From the NCBI GenBank assembly GCA_946493765.1, contig CAMMAZ010000023.1, positions 1-36,009 of the forward strand: a DNA stretch of 36,009 nt, given 5' to 3'. Both the position numbers and the translations under genes were made by a program. This stretch comes from an uncultured Clostridia bacterium. Lineage in GTDB: Bacteria > Bacillota > Clostridia > Oscillospirales > Acutalibacteraceae. Below the pieces are notes generated by a model. It did no database searches. It was not told the DNA's origin and saw only the letters and a program-made list of their open reading frames with translations. The stretch's first letter is position 1, and the number at the start of each line of letters is the position of its first letter. Shown in pieces: positions 15,540 to 24,340 of this stretch.

Positions 15540-16622
15540 ATGAAAAAGAACACCAACGCCAATAACAATAACGAGTTTTTTGAAGCGATCAAGTTCATGG
15601 AAGCGGAAAAAGGAATTCCGGCGCAGTATATCGCCGAGAAGATCAGCAACGCCATCGTGGTGGCCGCCCGCCGGGATTATAACGGCAGCGATATTGTCCA
15701 CTGCGACATCGATATCGATAAAGGAATTTTCCGGGTGTATCTGGTCAAGCAGGTCGTAGAGGAAATCGAAGACGAAAACGAACAGATTCTGCCGGAACAG
15801 GCCGTGCAGTATAACAAAACCGCCAAGGTCGGCGACAGCATCGAGATCGATCTGGATACCAAAAAATTCGGCCGTATCGTTGCACAAACGGCAAAGCACG
15901 TGATCCGGCAGGGTATTCGCGAGGCGGAGCACGGCATGGTGCTGCAGGAGTTCCAGAGCCGGCATCATGAGATCGTGTCTGCCAAGGTGCTGAGCATCGA
16001 TCCGAAAACCGGCAACGCAACGCTGCAGATCGGAAAATCCGAAACCATTCTGCCCAAAGCCGAACAGGTGGAAAGTGAAGCTTTAAGCGAAGGACAGACC
16101 ATTAAGGTGTATATCGTGGATGTCAAGGACACCGAAAAAGGCCCCAAAATCATGATCTCCAGAACCCATCCGGGCCTTGTTAAACGGCTGTTTGAAATGG
16201 AAGTGCCGGAAATTTTCGACGGCACTGTCGAAATCAAAGCGGTATCCCGTGAAGCGGGGTCGAGAACCAAACTCGCGGTGTTCTCCAAGGACGAAAATGT
16301 CGATCCCATCGGTGCATGCATCGGTCCAAAAGGCGCCAGAGTCGCCACCATCGTCGAGGAACTGGGCGGTGAGAAAATCGATATCATCAAATATTCGGAA
16401 GACGTTTCGGCATTCATTTCCGGCGCGCTTTCCCCCGCAAACGTGGTTTCGGTGGAAATCATCGACGCGGCGGCAAAATCCTGCCGTGCCACGGTGCCGG
16501 ACCATCAACTGTCTCTGGCGATCGGCAACAAGGGGCAGAATGTGCGGCTGGCCGCCAAGCTGACCGGCTGGAAGATCGATATTCGTCCCGAAAGCGGCTA
16601 CTATGGAGAAGACGAAGAATAA
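15540..16622 (+). CDS. nusA: Transcription termination/antitermination factor NusA
   Basis: 360 residues from the ATG at 15540; the in-frame ATG at 15531 is only three bases from the AAAAGG and looks less likely. NusA binds RNA polymerase and nascent RNA to control pausing and termination. Order: N-terminal polymerase-binding domain, S1 domain (about 133-200), KH1 with GACIGPKGARV (about 261) and KH2 with AIGNKGQNVRLAAKLTGWKIDI (about 327). The length is normal for Firmicutes, without the C-terminal repeats of enterobacterial NusA. An Asn-rich N-terminal stretch is unusual but is probably just an extension. Confidence 0.94.
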   Translation: MKKNTNANNNNEFFEAIKFMEAEKGIPAQYIAEKISNAIVVAARRDYNGSDIVHCDIDIDKGIFRVYLVKQVVEEIEDENEQILPEQAVQYNKTAKVGDSIEIDLDTKKFGRIVAQTAKHVIRQGIREAEHGMVLQEFQSRHHEIVSAKVLSIDPKTGNATLQIGKSETILPKAEQVESEALSEGQTIKVYIVDVKDTEKGPKIMISRTHPGLVKRLFEMEVPEIFDGTVEIKAVSREAGSRTKLAVFSKDENVDPIGACIGPKGARVATIVEELGGEKIDIIKYSEDVSAFISGALSPANVVSVEIIDAAAKSCRATVPDHQLSLAIGNKGQNVRLAAKLTGWKIDIRPESGYYGEDEE

Positions 16623-16636
16623 AACGGAGGCGCAGC

Positions 16637-16909
16637 ATGCAGCAGAGAAAAATTCCGATGCGCAAATGTATCGGCTGCAATGAAATGTATCCCAAACGGG
16701 AATTGATACGGATCGTCCGGTCCCCCGAAAATGAAATTTCTCTGGACACAACGGGGAAGAAGCCCGGACGGGGCGCATATATTTGTAAAAAAGCAGAATG
16801 CTTAAAACAGGCGGTGAAAACCAAGCGCCTGAATCGCACGTTTTCCTGTGAGATCAGCGCGGAAATCTACACGGCGCTCGAAAAGGAAATCCAACAATAT
16901 GAACAATAA
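16637..16909 (+). CDS. ylxR: YlxR-family RNA-binding protein (DUF448)
   Basis: 90 residues, ATG with GGAGG. Contains the family marks RKCIGCN and GRGAYIC. YlxR sits between nusA and infB throughout Firmicutes and is a small nucleic-acid-binding protein. Overlaps the next gene by 11 bases, indicating translational coupling. Confidence 0.9.
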   Translation: MQQRKIPMRKCIGCNEMYPKRELIRIVRSPENEISLDTTGKKPGRGAYICKKAECLKQAVKTKRLNRTFSCEISAEIYTALEKEIQQYEQ

Positions 16910-17204
16910 ATTTTTATCTCTTTTAGGAATTGCCAGAAAGGCCGGTCGGGTGTCGCTGGGCTTTGAGCAGTCGCTTTCCAGCCTGCACAGCGGTGCGGCA
17001 AAAGCGGTTTTCTGCGCGAAGGATCTATCGGAAAAGACAAAACGGGGTCTTGTGCTGGCGGCGCAAAACGATGCTATTCCCGTCGTCACCGTGCAGTACA
17101 CGCTGGAGGAATTGAGCATGGCTGTCGGGCAGCGCACCGGCATTGTCTGTGTCAACGACGCGGGATTTGCAAAAGCGCTTTTGCAAAGAGGGGAAATACA
17201 ATAG
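16899..17204 (+). CDS. ylxQ: YlxQ, L7Ae/L30e-like RNA-binding protein
   Basis: 101 residues from the ATG at 16899, with AAAAGGAAA upstream inside ylxR. L7Ae-like fold: LLGIARKAGRVSLGFEQ at the N-terminus and a glycine/valine-rich second half. Homologues bind kink-turn-like RNA and are part of the nusA-infB operon. The stop codon is TAG. Confidence 0.88.
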   Translation: MNNKFLSLLGIARKAGRVSLGFEQSLSSLHSGAAKAVFCAKDLSEKTKRGLVLAAQNDAIPVVTVQYTLEELSMAVGQRTGIVCVNDAGFAKALLQRGEIQ

Positions 17205-17253
17205 CCGGACACACGGATTGATATAAATATTTTAACCGCAAAGGATGATCTTC

Positions 17254-19866
17254 ATGTTAATGACAAAATATAAAGTGGGCGAGGTTGCGAAAGATTTCGG
17301 TATGGCGGCGAAGGATGTTATCGAGATTTTAAAGCAGTTTGATGAAACGACGCCGTATAAAACCACGACCGTGTTGGGGGAAGCGGATTTGAACTTCCTG
17401 TTCGATTATATCACCGGCAAAAACCAGGTGAAGAGTTTCGACGATTATTTTGCGTCCGGCAAAGCCGCGCAGCAAAAGCGCGAGGAAGAGAAAAAGAAAG
17501 CGAAAGAAGCGATGCTTGCCGAACAGGCGGCGCTTGCAGCGCAGCTCAAAGCGGCGGCTGCCGGGCAGGCTGAGCCGGCATCGAAAGAAAAAGCCGAACA
17601 GCCGGCTGCTGAATCAAAAGCGCCGGAAAAACCGATGGAAAAAGCGGCCGAAAAACCGGCTGAACCTGCAAAAACCGCGCCGAAGCCGGCGGAGAAACCG
17701 GCTGAACAAAAAGAAAGCGAAGCCAAAGCACCGGAAAAAGCGCCGGCGCCTGCACAGCCGGTTGCCGAAAAACCGGCGGTAACCCCGGCCGCGCACAAAA
17801 AGCCGAAAAAGCAGCCGGCGCAAAGCCGCAAGGAATCGCCGGTGCGGGAAAAACAGCTGCGACGTGGCGACACCGTCAACGTCAACAAAACGGTGGATAC
17901 TTACCGCATCGATACCCGCGCGACAAACGTCGAGCTGGATAAATACAATGAGAAATATGATACCATTGCGCCTGCCAACCGCTATGGCGACAACGTGCAG
18001 CGCAAACAGAAGATCCATCAGAAATCCCAGCAATACCGCCGCGGCGGCAAAAGCAACAAACGGGAAACCGAAGCGGATAAACTGCGGAAAATCCAGCTGG
18101 AACGCATCAAGGCAAAGCCGATCGAGATCACCGTGGGCGATGAGATCACCGTTGCGGAACTCGCGTCCCGCATGAAGAAAACGGCGGCGGAAGTCGTTAA
18201 AAAGCTGATGATGCTCGGTATCATGGCGTCGGCCACCGAAGTGATCGATTTCGATACCGCCGCGATCGTCGCAGAAGAAATGGGCGCGATCATTCACCGT
18301 GAAGTGGTGGTCACCATTGAAGAGCGCATCATGGATGTGCAGGAAGACAAGGAAGAGGATTTGAAACCCCGCGACCCGGTCGTTGTGGTCATGGGACACG
18401 TCGACCACGGCAAAACGTCGCTTTTGGACCGCATCCGCAAAACCTCCGTCACCGCGACGGAAGCGGGCGGCATCACCCAGCATATCGGCGCTTACCGTGT
18501 GCGGGTGGGCGACCAGAACATCACATTTTTAGACACACCTGGTCACGCGGCATTTACCGCAATGCGCCAGCGCGGTGCGATGGTCACTGATATTGCGATT
18601 TTGGTCGTCGCAGCGGACGACGGTATCATGCCGCAGACGATCGAAGCCATCAACCACGCCAAAGCGGCGGGGGTGCAGATCATCGTTGCCATCAATAAAA
18701 TGGACAAACCGGACGCATCCACCGATAAAATCATGCAGCAATTAACCGAACATGAACTGGTGCCGGAAGAATGGGGCGGCGACATCATCTGCGTTCCCGT
18801 TTCCGCTATGACCGGCATGAACATCGATAAGCTGCTGGAAAGCGTTTTGCTGGTTGCCGAAATGCAGGAACTCAAAGCCAATCCCGACCGCCGTGCGAAA
18901 GGCGCCGTTATTGAAGCGCGTCTGGATAAAGGCCGCGGTCCGGTCGCGACGTTATTGGTGCAAAACGGCACGCTGCATGCCGGGGATATCATCGTCGCCG
19001 GCACCGCCGTGGGTCGGGTGCGCGTGATGCTCAACGACCGCGGTGAAAGGGTAAAATCCGCCGGTCCTTCGGTTCCGGTCGAGATCACCGGTCTGGACGA
19101 CGTGCCGAGCGCGGGCGATGATTTCGACGCCGTTTCGGATGAAAAGCTCGCAAGAGAACTGGTGGAGCAGCGCCGGGAAAAACAAAAGGAAGAAGAATTC
19201 AAAAAATACCAGAAAGTCACGCTGGATAATCTGTTTGACCAATTGCAGCAGGGCGATATGAAAGAACTGAACATCATCGTCAAGGCGGATGTGCAGGGCT
19301 CTGTCGAAGCGGTGCGCCAGTCATTGGAGAAGCTCTCCAACGATGAGGTCGCGGTGCGGGTCATCCACGGCGGCGTGGGCGCGATCAGCGAATCCGATGT
19401 GATGCTCGCCGCTGCGTCCAATGCGATCATCGTCGGCTTTAACGTGCGTCCCGATCCGGTCGCAAAAGTCAATGCCGAACGTGACGGCGTCGATCTGCGG
19501 CTTTATCGTATCATCTATGACTGCATCGAGGAGATCGAAGCGGCGATCAAGGGTATGCTTGCACCGAAATTCCGTGAAGTGCAGCTTGGCCGGATCGAAG
19601 TGCGGCAGGTCTATAAAATTTCCAGCGTCGGCGTCGTAGCCGGCTGTTATGTCCAGGAAGGAAAAGTCACCCGCAATGCGCAGATCCGCGTTGTGCGCGA
19701 CGGTATTGTGCTCGCGGAGGACGCGATCGACTCGCTGCGCCGGTTTAAAGACGACGTCAAAGAAGTCGCCGCCGGTTATGAATGCGGTATCGGCCTTGAA
19801 AAATTCACCGATATCAAAGAAGGCGATATTTTTGAAGCTTTTGTCATGGAAGAATATCGTGATTAA
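17254..19866 (+). CDS. infB: Translation initiation factor IF-2
   Basis: 870 residues from the ATG at 17254, nine bases after AAAGG; the ATG at 17245 is too close and the one at 17260 rather far. IF-2 is the GTPase that brings initiator tRNA to the 30S subunit. Order: short N-terminal IF2_N domain, a low-complexity Ala/Glu/Lys/Pro linker (about 70-200), a second IF2_N domain, then the G domain with GHVDHGKTS (about 381), DTPGH (about 427) and NKMD (about 481), followed by domains II, III and IV. Complete and of normal length. Confidence 0.97.
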   Translation: MLMTKYKVGEVAKDFGMAAKDVIEILKQFDETTPYKTTTVLGEADLNFLFDYITGKNQVKSFDDYFASGKAAQQKREEEKKKAKEAMLAEQAALAAQLKAAAAGQAEPASKEKAEQPAAESKAPEKPMEKAAEKPAEPAKTAPKPAEKPAEQKESEAKAPEKAPAPAQPVAEKPAVTPAAHKKPKKQPAQSRKESPVREKQLRRGDTVNVNKTVDTYRIDTRATNVELDKYNEKYDTIAPANRYGDNVQRKQKIHQKSQQYRRGGKSNKRETEADKLRKIQLERIKAKPIEITVGDEITVAELASRMKKTAAEVVKKLMMLGIMASATEVIDFDTAAIVAEEMGAIIHREVVVTIEERIMDVQEDKEEDLKPRDPVVVVMGHVDHGKTSLLDRIRKTSVTATEAGGITQHIGAYRVRVGDQNITFLDTPGHAAFTAMRQRGAMVTDIAILVVAADDGIMPQTIEAINHAKAAGVQIIVAINKMDKPDASTDKIMQQLTEHELVPEEWGGDIICVPVSAMTGMNIDKLLESVLLVAEMQELKANPDRRAKGAVIEARLDKGRGPVATLLVQNGTLHAGDIIVAGTAVGRVRVMLNDRGERVKSAGPSVPVEITGLDDVPSAGDDFDAVSDEKLARELVEQRREKQKEEEFKKYQKVTLDNLFDQLQQGDMKELNIIVKADVQGSVEAVRQSLEKLSNDEVAVRVIHGGVGAISESDVMLAAASNAIIVGFNVRPDPVAKVNAERDGVDLRLYRIIYDCIEEIEAAIKGMLAPKFREVQLGRIEVRQVYKISSVGVVAGCYVQEGKVTRNAQIRVVRDGIVLAEDAIDSLRRFKDDVKEVAAGYECGIGLEKFTDIKEGDIFEAFVMEEYRD

Positions 19867-19884
19867 GAGATAAAACAGAGGCTT

Positions 19885-19928
19885 GCGCGGTTTTTCGGTT
19901 TTCTGCTTTTGCAAACGGGAAACCGCGC
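19885..19928 (+). other. Intercistronic hairpin between infB and rbfA
   Basis: GCGCGGTTT pairs with AAACCGCGC across a 26-base loop. No T-run follows, so a terminator is unlikely; mRNA stabilisation or mild attenuation is possible. Confidence 0.4.
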
Positions 19929-19955
19929 CGGCGCCATCCATCAAAGGAGAAGAAA

Positions 19956-20327
19956 ATGGCATCCTATAAAATCGACCGCATGGCGGAAGATATCAAGCGG
20001 AATTTGGCGGATATTTTCAGAGAACTCAAGGATCCGCGCATTTCGCAGTTACTGTCGGTCGTGCGGGTAGAGGTTTCGGGCGATATGTCCTATGCCAAGG
20101 TGTTTGTCAGCGCGATCGAGGGATATGAACAAAGCGTGCAGTCGGTCAAGGGCTTAAAAAGCGCGACCGGCTATATCAAACGCGAGCTGTCCGCCCGGAT
20201 GAAAATGCGCAAAATGCCGGAATTGCGGTTTGTTGCCGACAATTCCATCGAACACGGCGCGCAGATCAACAAGATCATCGAAGAATTTGAACACAAGGAG
20301 CAAACACAGGATGGGAATGAAGATTGA
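19956..20327 (+). CDS. rbfA: Ribosome-binding factor A
   Basis: 123 residues, AAAGGAG upstream of the ATG. Single KH-like domain with the typical opening RMAEDIKRNLADIF and DPRISQLLSVVRVEVSGDMS, and the RMKMRKMPELRFVAD segment. RbfA binds 16S rRNA during late 30S maturation in the cold and in normal growth. Its end overlaps nrnA by 17 bases. Confidence 0.95.
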   Translation: MASYKIDRMAEDIKRNLADIFRELKDPRISQLLSVVRVEVSGDMSYAKVFVSAIEGYEQSVQSVKGLKSATGYIKRELSARMKMRKMPELRFVADNSIEHGAQINKIIEEFEHKEQTQDGNED

Positions 20328-21273
20328 TTTGCAAACCGCTGCGCAGCGGTTGCGGGAAAAAGACAATATTTTGATTCTCATCCACCAGTTTCCGGATGGG
20401 GACACCATCGGCTGCGGCTTTGCGCTGTGCCGTGCGTTGCAAACCCTTTCCAAAACCGCGCGGGTGCTTTGTTCCCACACCGTCAATCAAAAATACGATT
20501 ATATTCTAAACAGCGTGACGCCGCAGTGTTTTGAGCCGGACTTTGTGGTCAGCGTCGATGTTGCGGATCAAAAGCTGTTGGGCGAACCGGTTTTGTCGGC
20601 TTATGGCGACCGGATCGATCTGAGCATCGACCATCACGGTTCCAACACCTTTTTTGCAAAGGAAAATTATGTCGATGCGTCGGCTGCTGCGGCCAGTGAG
20701 ATTTTATATGAACTGATTTGCCTTTTGTGCGGCGAACCGGACAAGCAGATGGCGGCGGCGCTGTATACCGGGATTTCCACCGATACCGGTTGTTTTAAAT
20801 TTACCAACACCACCCCAAAAACCCATCTGATTGCCGCAAAGCTGATGGAACGCGGCATCGATTACGGTGAAATCAACCGCATCATGTTCGACACCAAGGT
20901 CAAAAGCCGGATCCTGCTGGAACGCATGGCGCTCGACAGCATGCGTTTTTTTTGCGACGATAAAGTCGCGATCATGACGATCACCCGGGAAATGAAACAA
21001 AAAAGCGGCGCGGACGACGAGGATTTAAACGGGATTTCCGCCCTGCCGCGGCAGGTCGAGGGTGTGTTGATCGGCATCACCGTTCGCGAACAGGAAGGCG
21101 GCTATTGCAAAATCTCGGTGCGCACCCACGAACCGGTTTCGGCAGCGGAATTCTGCGCGAAATTCGGCGGCGGCGGGCATGTGCGCGCTGCCGGATGTGA
21201 AATCAAAGGCAGCGTCGAAGAGGCGAGCGAGCAGCTTTTGGCGCTTGCAAAAACTTATTTTGAAGCAAAATGA
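20311..21273 (+). CDS. nrnA: DHH-family oligoribonuclease/pAp phosphatase NrnA
   Basis: 320 residues from the ATG at 20311, with AAGGAG ten bases upstream; the frame open from 20230 is an rbfA shadow. NrnA degrades nano-RNA and dephosphorylates 3'-phosphoadenosine 5'-phosphate. Motifs: HQFPDGDTIGCG (motif I), the DHH motif in DLSIDHHGSN, and the C-terminal DHHA1 signature GGGGHVRAAGCEI. Position between rbfA and truB is standard in Clostridia. It overlaps truB by four bases. Confidence 0.93.
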   Translation: MGMKIDLQTAAQRLREKDNILILIHQFPDGDTIGCGFALCRALQTLSKTARVLCSHTVNQKYDYILNSVTPQCFEPDFVVSVDVADQKLLGEPVLSAYGDRIDLSIDHHGSNTFFAKENYVDASAAAASEILYELICLLCGEPDKQMAAALYTGISTDTGCFKFTNTTPKTHLIAAKLMERGIDYGEINRIMFDTKVKSRILLERMALDSMRFFCDDKVAIMTITREMKQKSGADDEDLNGISALPRQVEGVLIGITVREQEGGYCKISVRTHEPVSAAEFCAKFGGGGHVRAAGCEIKGSVEEASEQLLALAKTYFEAK

Positions 21274-22145
21274 TGAACGGATTTGTTTTAATCGATAAAC
21301 CCGCCGGGATGACTTCTTTCCAGATCACGGCGGCGGTCCGGCGGAAATTCGGGCAAAAAAAAGCCGGGCATGCGGGCACGCTCGACCCGCTGGCAACCGG
21401 TGTTCTGCCGGTGTTTATCGGACAGGCGACCCGACTGATCGACCTGATCCCCGACCGAAAAAAACGATATCTTGCGGATTTTATGCTGGGCATCACCACC
21501 GACACGCTGGACAATACCGGCACGGTGCTGACCGACCAGCCTTTTTCGCATGTCACAAAACAGAAGCTGCAAGAAGCGATCGGCGCGTTTACCGGTGAGA
21601 TCACCCAAACGCCGCCGATGTTTTCGGCGCTTAAAAAAGACGGCGTGCCGCTTTATAAACTCGCGCGCGCCGGGGTGGACGTCGAACGCCGCGCCCGCAA
21701 AACGACGATCGACAAAATCGAGCTTGTCGCGTTCGACGGCATGTGCGGCAGTCTCGACGTTGTCTGCGATAAAGGCACCTATATCCGCACGTTGATCGAC
21801 GATATCGGTCTGTATCTGCATTGCGGCGCAATCATGACCGGCCTGCGCCGGACGGCGTCCAATGGATTTTCGGCAGACCAATGTGTGCCGCTGGACGTTT
21901 TTTTGGAAAATCCGCCGGAGACCTTTCTCCAGCCGCCGGACAAGGCATTGCAGGATTATCCGGCAGTGTTTGTGACCCCAAAACAGGCGGTTCGGTTTCA
22001 AAACGGCGGCGAACTGGACAGAACACGCCTGCGGCTGCCGGTCGACGCGCCGATTTACCGGGTGTATGGCGGTGATACATTTTTGGGACTTGGCGAACAA
22101 ACGCCGGCTGCATTAAAACCCCGTTGTGTTCAGCATAACAGTTAA
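21270..22145 (+). CDS. truB: tRNA pseudouridine-55 synthase TruB
   Basis: 291 residues. Modifies U55 of the tRNA T-loop. The catalytic segment GHAGTLDPLATGVLPV holds Asp39 (counting from 21270). Also present is the family's KRYLADFMLGITTDTLD block. No clear ribosome binding site; the start overlaps the nrnA stop (ATGATGA, so either ATG could serve), which points to re-initiation after nrnA. Confidence 0.94.
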   Translation: MMNGFVLIDKPAGMTSFQITAAVRRKFGQKKAGHAGTLDPLATGVLPVFIGQATRLIDLIPDRKKRYLADFMLGITTDTLDNTGTVLTDQPFSHVTKQKLQEAIGAFTGEITQTPPMFSALKKDGVPLYKLARAGVDVERRARKTTIDKIELVAFDGMCGSLDVVCDKGTYIRTLIDDIGLYLHCGAIMTGLRRTASNGFSADQCVPLDVFLENPPETFLQPPDKALQDYPAVFVTPKQAVRFQNGGELDRTRLRLPVDAPIYRVYGGDTFLGLGEQTPAALKPRCVQHNS

Positions 22146-22164
22146 AGGGCAAAAGGAGCAGAAA

Positions 22165-23067
22165 ATGGAAATTGTCACACAACTGGAAACACACAGGCGT
22201 TCACAACCAACGGCGATCGCACTCGGCACTTTCGACGGCGTGCATATCGGTCACCGCGCGGTCATTGAAAACGTTTTGAACCGGCCGGGTCTTGTTCCGG
22301 CGGTGTTCACCTTTTCTCATGCACCGGCCGGTATTTTAGGGAAACAGCCGGCCGGGATGCTCGCAACCCCCGCTGCCAAACAGGAAATACTGGAACAAAT
22401 GGGGATTCAGCTGTTTATCTCACCGCCGTTTTTATCGGTCAGAGACATGGAACCTCAAACGTTTTTGCGTCTGCTTTCCGACCGGTTCGGTGCAAAATAT
22501 TTCAGCTGCGGCTATAATTTTCGATTCGGCCGCGAGGGAGCTGGCGACGCTGCGTTTTTAAAAGTGTTCGGGGAACAAAATGGCATTGCGGTCAATGTTT
22601 GCCCGCCGGTCACCGCCGAAAAAACGCCGGTTTCCTCCTCGCAGATCCGTGCACTGATCCAAAAAGGTGAGGTGCTTGCCGCCGCAAAGCTGCTCGGCCG
22701 CCGGTTTTCCTTTGATTTTCCGGTCGTGCACGGCGACGGACGCGGCCGCACCTGGGATTTTCCCACCATCAATCAACGGTGGCCGTCGGATTTTGTGCTG
22801 CCGAAATGCGGGGTTTATGCCGCAAGCGTTGCCATCGACGGCAAAAGCTATAAAGGCATCAGCAACATCGGCGTGCATCCTACCGTCGGTGCGGGAGAGG
22901 TTGCCTGTGAAACCTTTATTTTTGGATTTTCCGGCGATCTATATAACCGCCGGATCACCGTTTCGCTGGTCGATTTCATCCGACCGGAAAAACGGTTTGC
23001 AAACACCGATGAACTGCGGCAGGCCATTGCCGCCGATGTGCAAACGGTCCAAAACATGGACTTTTAA
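22165..23067 (+). CDS. ribF: Bifunctional riboflavin kinase/FAD synthetase RibF
   Basis: 300 residues from the ATG at 22165 with AAAAGGAGC; an upstream ATG at 22126 lies inside truB and is unsupported. The enzyme makes FMN from riboflavin and then FAD. N-terminal adenylyltransferase domain has GTFDGVHIGH (21-30) and SSSQIRALI; the C-terminal kinase domain has GDGRGRTWDFPTIN, where most homologues read GxxLGFPTAN. Last gene of the operon, followed by a terminator. Confidence 0.93.
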   Translation: MEIVTQLETHRRSQPTAIALGTFDGVHIGHRAVIENVLNRPGLVPAVFTFSHAPAGILGKQPAGMLATPAAKQEILEQMGIQLFISPPFLSVRDMEPQTFLRLLSDRFGAKYFSCGYNFRFGREGAGDAAFLKVFGEQNGIAVNVCPPVTAEKTPVSSSQIRALIQKGEVLAAAKLLGRRFSFDFPVVHGDGRGRTWDFPTINQRWPSDFVLPKCGVYAASVAIDGKSYKGISNIGVHPTVGAGEVACETFIFGFSGDLYNRRITVSLVDFIRPEKRFANTDELRQAIAADVQTVQNMDF

Positions 23068-23224
23068 GTCGTGGAAATCCCATTTTTCGTTACAACTGAA
23101 AAAGTCGAAAGATGTGCCATGATCGTCTTTCAGAAAAGGATTGAGTGGGATTCAAAGAGATTTTCAATTTTGACTAAGATGTTTCCTTTACCGATAAAGA
23201 AACAGATGATAAATGTATATAACG

Positions 23225-23258
23225 CATAAAGCCGCGGTCAAAAGACCGCGGCTTTATG
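23225..23258. terminator. Bidirectional terminator between ribF and the anti-sigma gene
   Basis: Perfect 15-bp stem CATAAAGCCGCGGTC / GACCGCGGCTTTATG with loop AAAA, A/T-rich on both sides. The gap 23068-23224 shows no other clear feature. Confidence 0.85.
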
Positions 23259-23310
23259 TTTTAAAAATATAAAAAATGAAGGGATGTTAACAGATGATAT
23301 GCATCAGATG

Positions 23311-23637
23311 TCATACATCTTTTTCACGGAGTTTGTAAACACTCAGCAGCGTGCCGCACACCGACGCGGCGACAATGCCTAAAATCGCCGCGCTCGACAG
23401 CATATGCCGCTTGCGCAGACGAATCGACAGCTCATGGAATTTTTCGCTGTATGCGTCGTTGACAATGCTCGTCACCGGCATTTTTTCCGCTGCGATTTTA
23501 TCATAATTCCGGTAATACCGGCGGCATTCGGGGCAATGTTTCAAATGCTCATTGACTTGCCGCGCGGTTTGTCTACTTGCCAGACCATCTTTATAAATCG
23601 ACACGAGGTCTTTGACGATTTCACAGTTCAGACGCAT
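23311..23637 (-). CDS. Anti-sigma factor with zinc-finger domain
   Basis: 108 residues. The N-terminal zinc-binding anti-sigma domain carries HLKHCPECRRYY (His-x3-Cys-x2-Cys), which holds the sigma factor in the cytoplasm. One transmembrane helix (about residues 81-100) and a very short tail outside follow, so sensing may need a partner or occur in the membrane. Its start overlaps the end of the ECF sigma gene by 17 bases, the usual arrangement for a cognate pair. The shared promoter is at 24153-24188. Confidence 0.85.
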   Translation of the reverse strand: MRLNCEIVKDLVSIYKDGLASRQTARQVNEHLKHCPECRRYYRNYDKIAAEKMPVTSIVNDAYSEKFHELSIRLRKRHMLSSAAILGIVAASVCGTLLSVYKLREKDV

Positions 23638-24121
23638 GATCGAGCTCCTCCATTAACTTCTTTTTGGCTCTGAAAAAAATCACTTTTGCCGAGTTCTCAC
23701 TGATACCCAGCGCTTTTGCCACCTGCGAAAACGGCAGATCGGCATAGACGCGCAGCACCACGACATCGATATATTTTTGCGGCAGCGTCCGGATAACCTC
23801 CCGGACTCTTTCCGCCGCCAGCCTGTCCTGCACGGTATCCTCGGTGTTGAACCCGCCGTGCAGTCCGGCAAAGAGCTCCAAATTGATGGATTCAATGTGC
23901 AGCTTGTTTTTGCGCAGGTATTTGTAATACACATGTTTGCCGATAGAAGCAAGCCAGGTGAAAACCTGCGCGTCGCTTCGGAACCGATGGATAGAGATAA
24001 ATGCCTGATAAAAGGTTTCCTGCGTTAATTCTTCGGCAAGATGGGTGTCTTTGCAAAGATTGAACAGGAACGCATTCAGTTTGGGGTAATACTCTTGATA
24101 CAGCTCTTCAAACGCCTTCAA
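23621..24121 (-). CDS. ECF-type RNA polymerase sigma factor
   Basis: 166 residues from a TTG start with AAAGGAC upstream. Region 2 (ELYQEYYPKLNAFLFNL, EELTQETFYQAF, FTWLASIGKHVYYKYLR) reads the -10; region 4 (IRTLPQKYIDVVVLRVYADLPFSQVAKALGISENSAKVIFFRAKKKL) reads the -35. There is no region 1 or 3, as in ECF factors. It is coupled to the anti-sigma gene. Its promoter (24153-24188) matches, base for base in both elements and spacing, the promoter in front of the divergent fabH operon. I infer self-activation and control of fatty-acid synthesis. Confidence 0.92.
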   Translation of the reverse strand: MKAFEELYQEYYPKLNAFLFNLCKDTHLAEELTQETFYQAFISIHRFRSDAQVFTWLASIGKHVYYKYLRKNKLHIESINLELFAGLHGGFNTEDTVQDRLAAERVREVIRTLPQKYIDVVVLRVYADLPFSQVAKALGISENSAKVIFFRAKKKLMEELDHASEL

Positions 24122-24152
24122 ACCCGTTCCCGTCCTTTGCTTTATTCTGTTT

Positions 24153-24188
24153 ATTATTTTAGTGCATTTTTTCCCTTGAAAAGTTACA
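24153..24188 (-). promoter_or_regulatory. Predicted ECF promoter of the sigma/anti-sigma operon
   Basis: On the minus strand: TGTAACTTTTCA (24177-24188), an 11-base spacer, then GCACTAAAATAAT (24153-24165). The AAC-containing -35 is typical of ECF promoters. The sigma start codon is about 30 bases further on. Confidence 0.8.
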
Positions 24189-24242
24189 GTACTTTGAATT
24201 TTTTCAAGATTTAAAAATTTTTAAAAATTTTTTCCATTCCTG

Positions 24243-24278
24243 TGTAACTTTTCATTTAAAACCCGGCACTAAAATAAT
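24243..24278 (+). promoter_or_regulatory. Predicted ECF promoter of the fatty-acid operon
   Basis: TGTAACTTTTCA (24243-24254), an 11-base spacer (24255-24265), then GCACTAAAATAAT (24266-24278). Both elements and the spacing are identical to the promoter of the divergent sigma gene, while the spacers differ, so the shared bases look selected. The fabH start codon is 62 bases downstream. No good sigma-A promoter is evident nearby. The 54 bases between the two promoters are very AT-rich with a TTGAA/TTCAA inverted repeat at 24194-24207. Confidence 0.8.
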
Positions 24279-24340
24279 TAGTGAGACATTTTTAAAGATG
24301 AAAACCGTTTATTTTGCGGAACGTGGAAAGGTCGTTTTTT

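Noticed and set aside
17590-17800. CRISPR or tandem DNA repeat
   Set aside because: The repetitiveness is coding low complexity in IF-2, without regular repeats and spacers. No CRISPR array is seen anywhere in the window.
17445-17888. Long antisense frame over the infB linker
   Set aside because: It is a shadow of the Ala/Lys/Pro-rich low-complexity coding region, with no ribosome binding site.
24194-24240. FabT or FapR operator in the AT-rich stretch before fabH
   Set aside because: Only a short TTGAA/TTCAA repeat is present; it does not match either consensus well enough.
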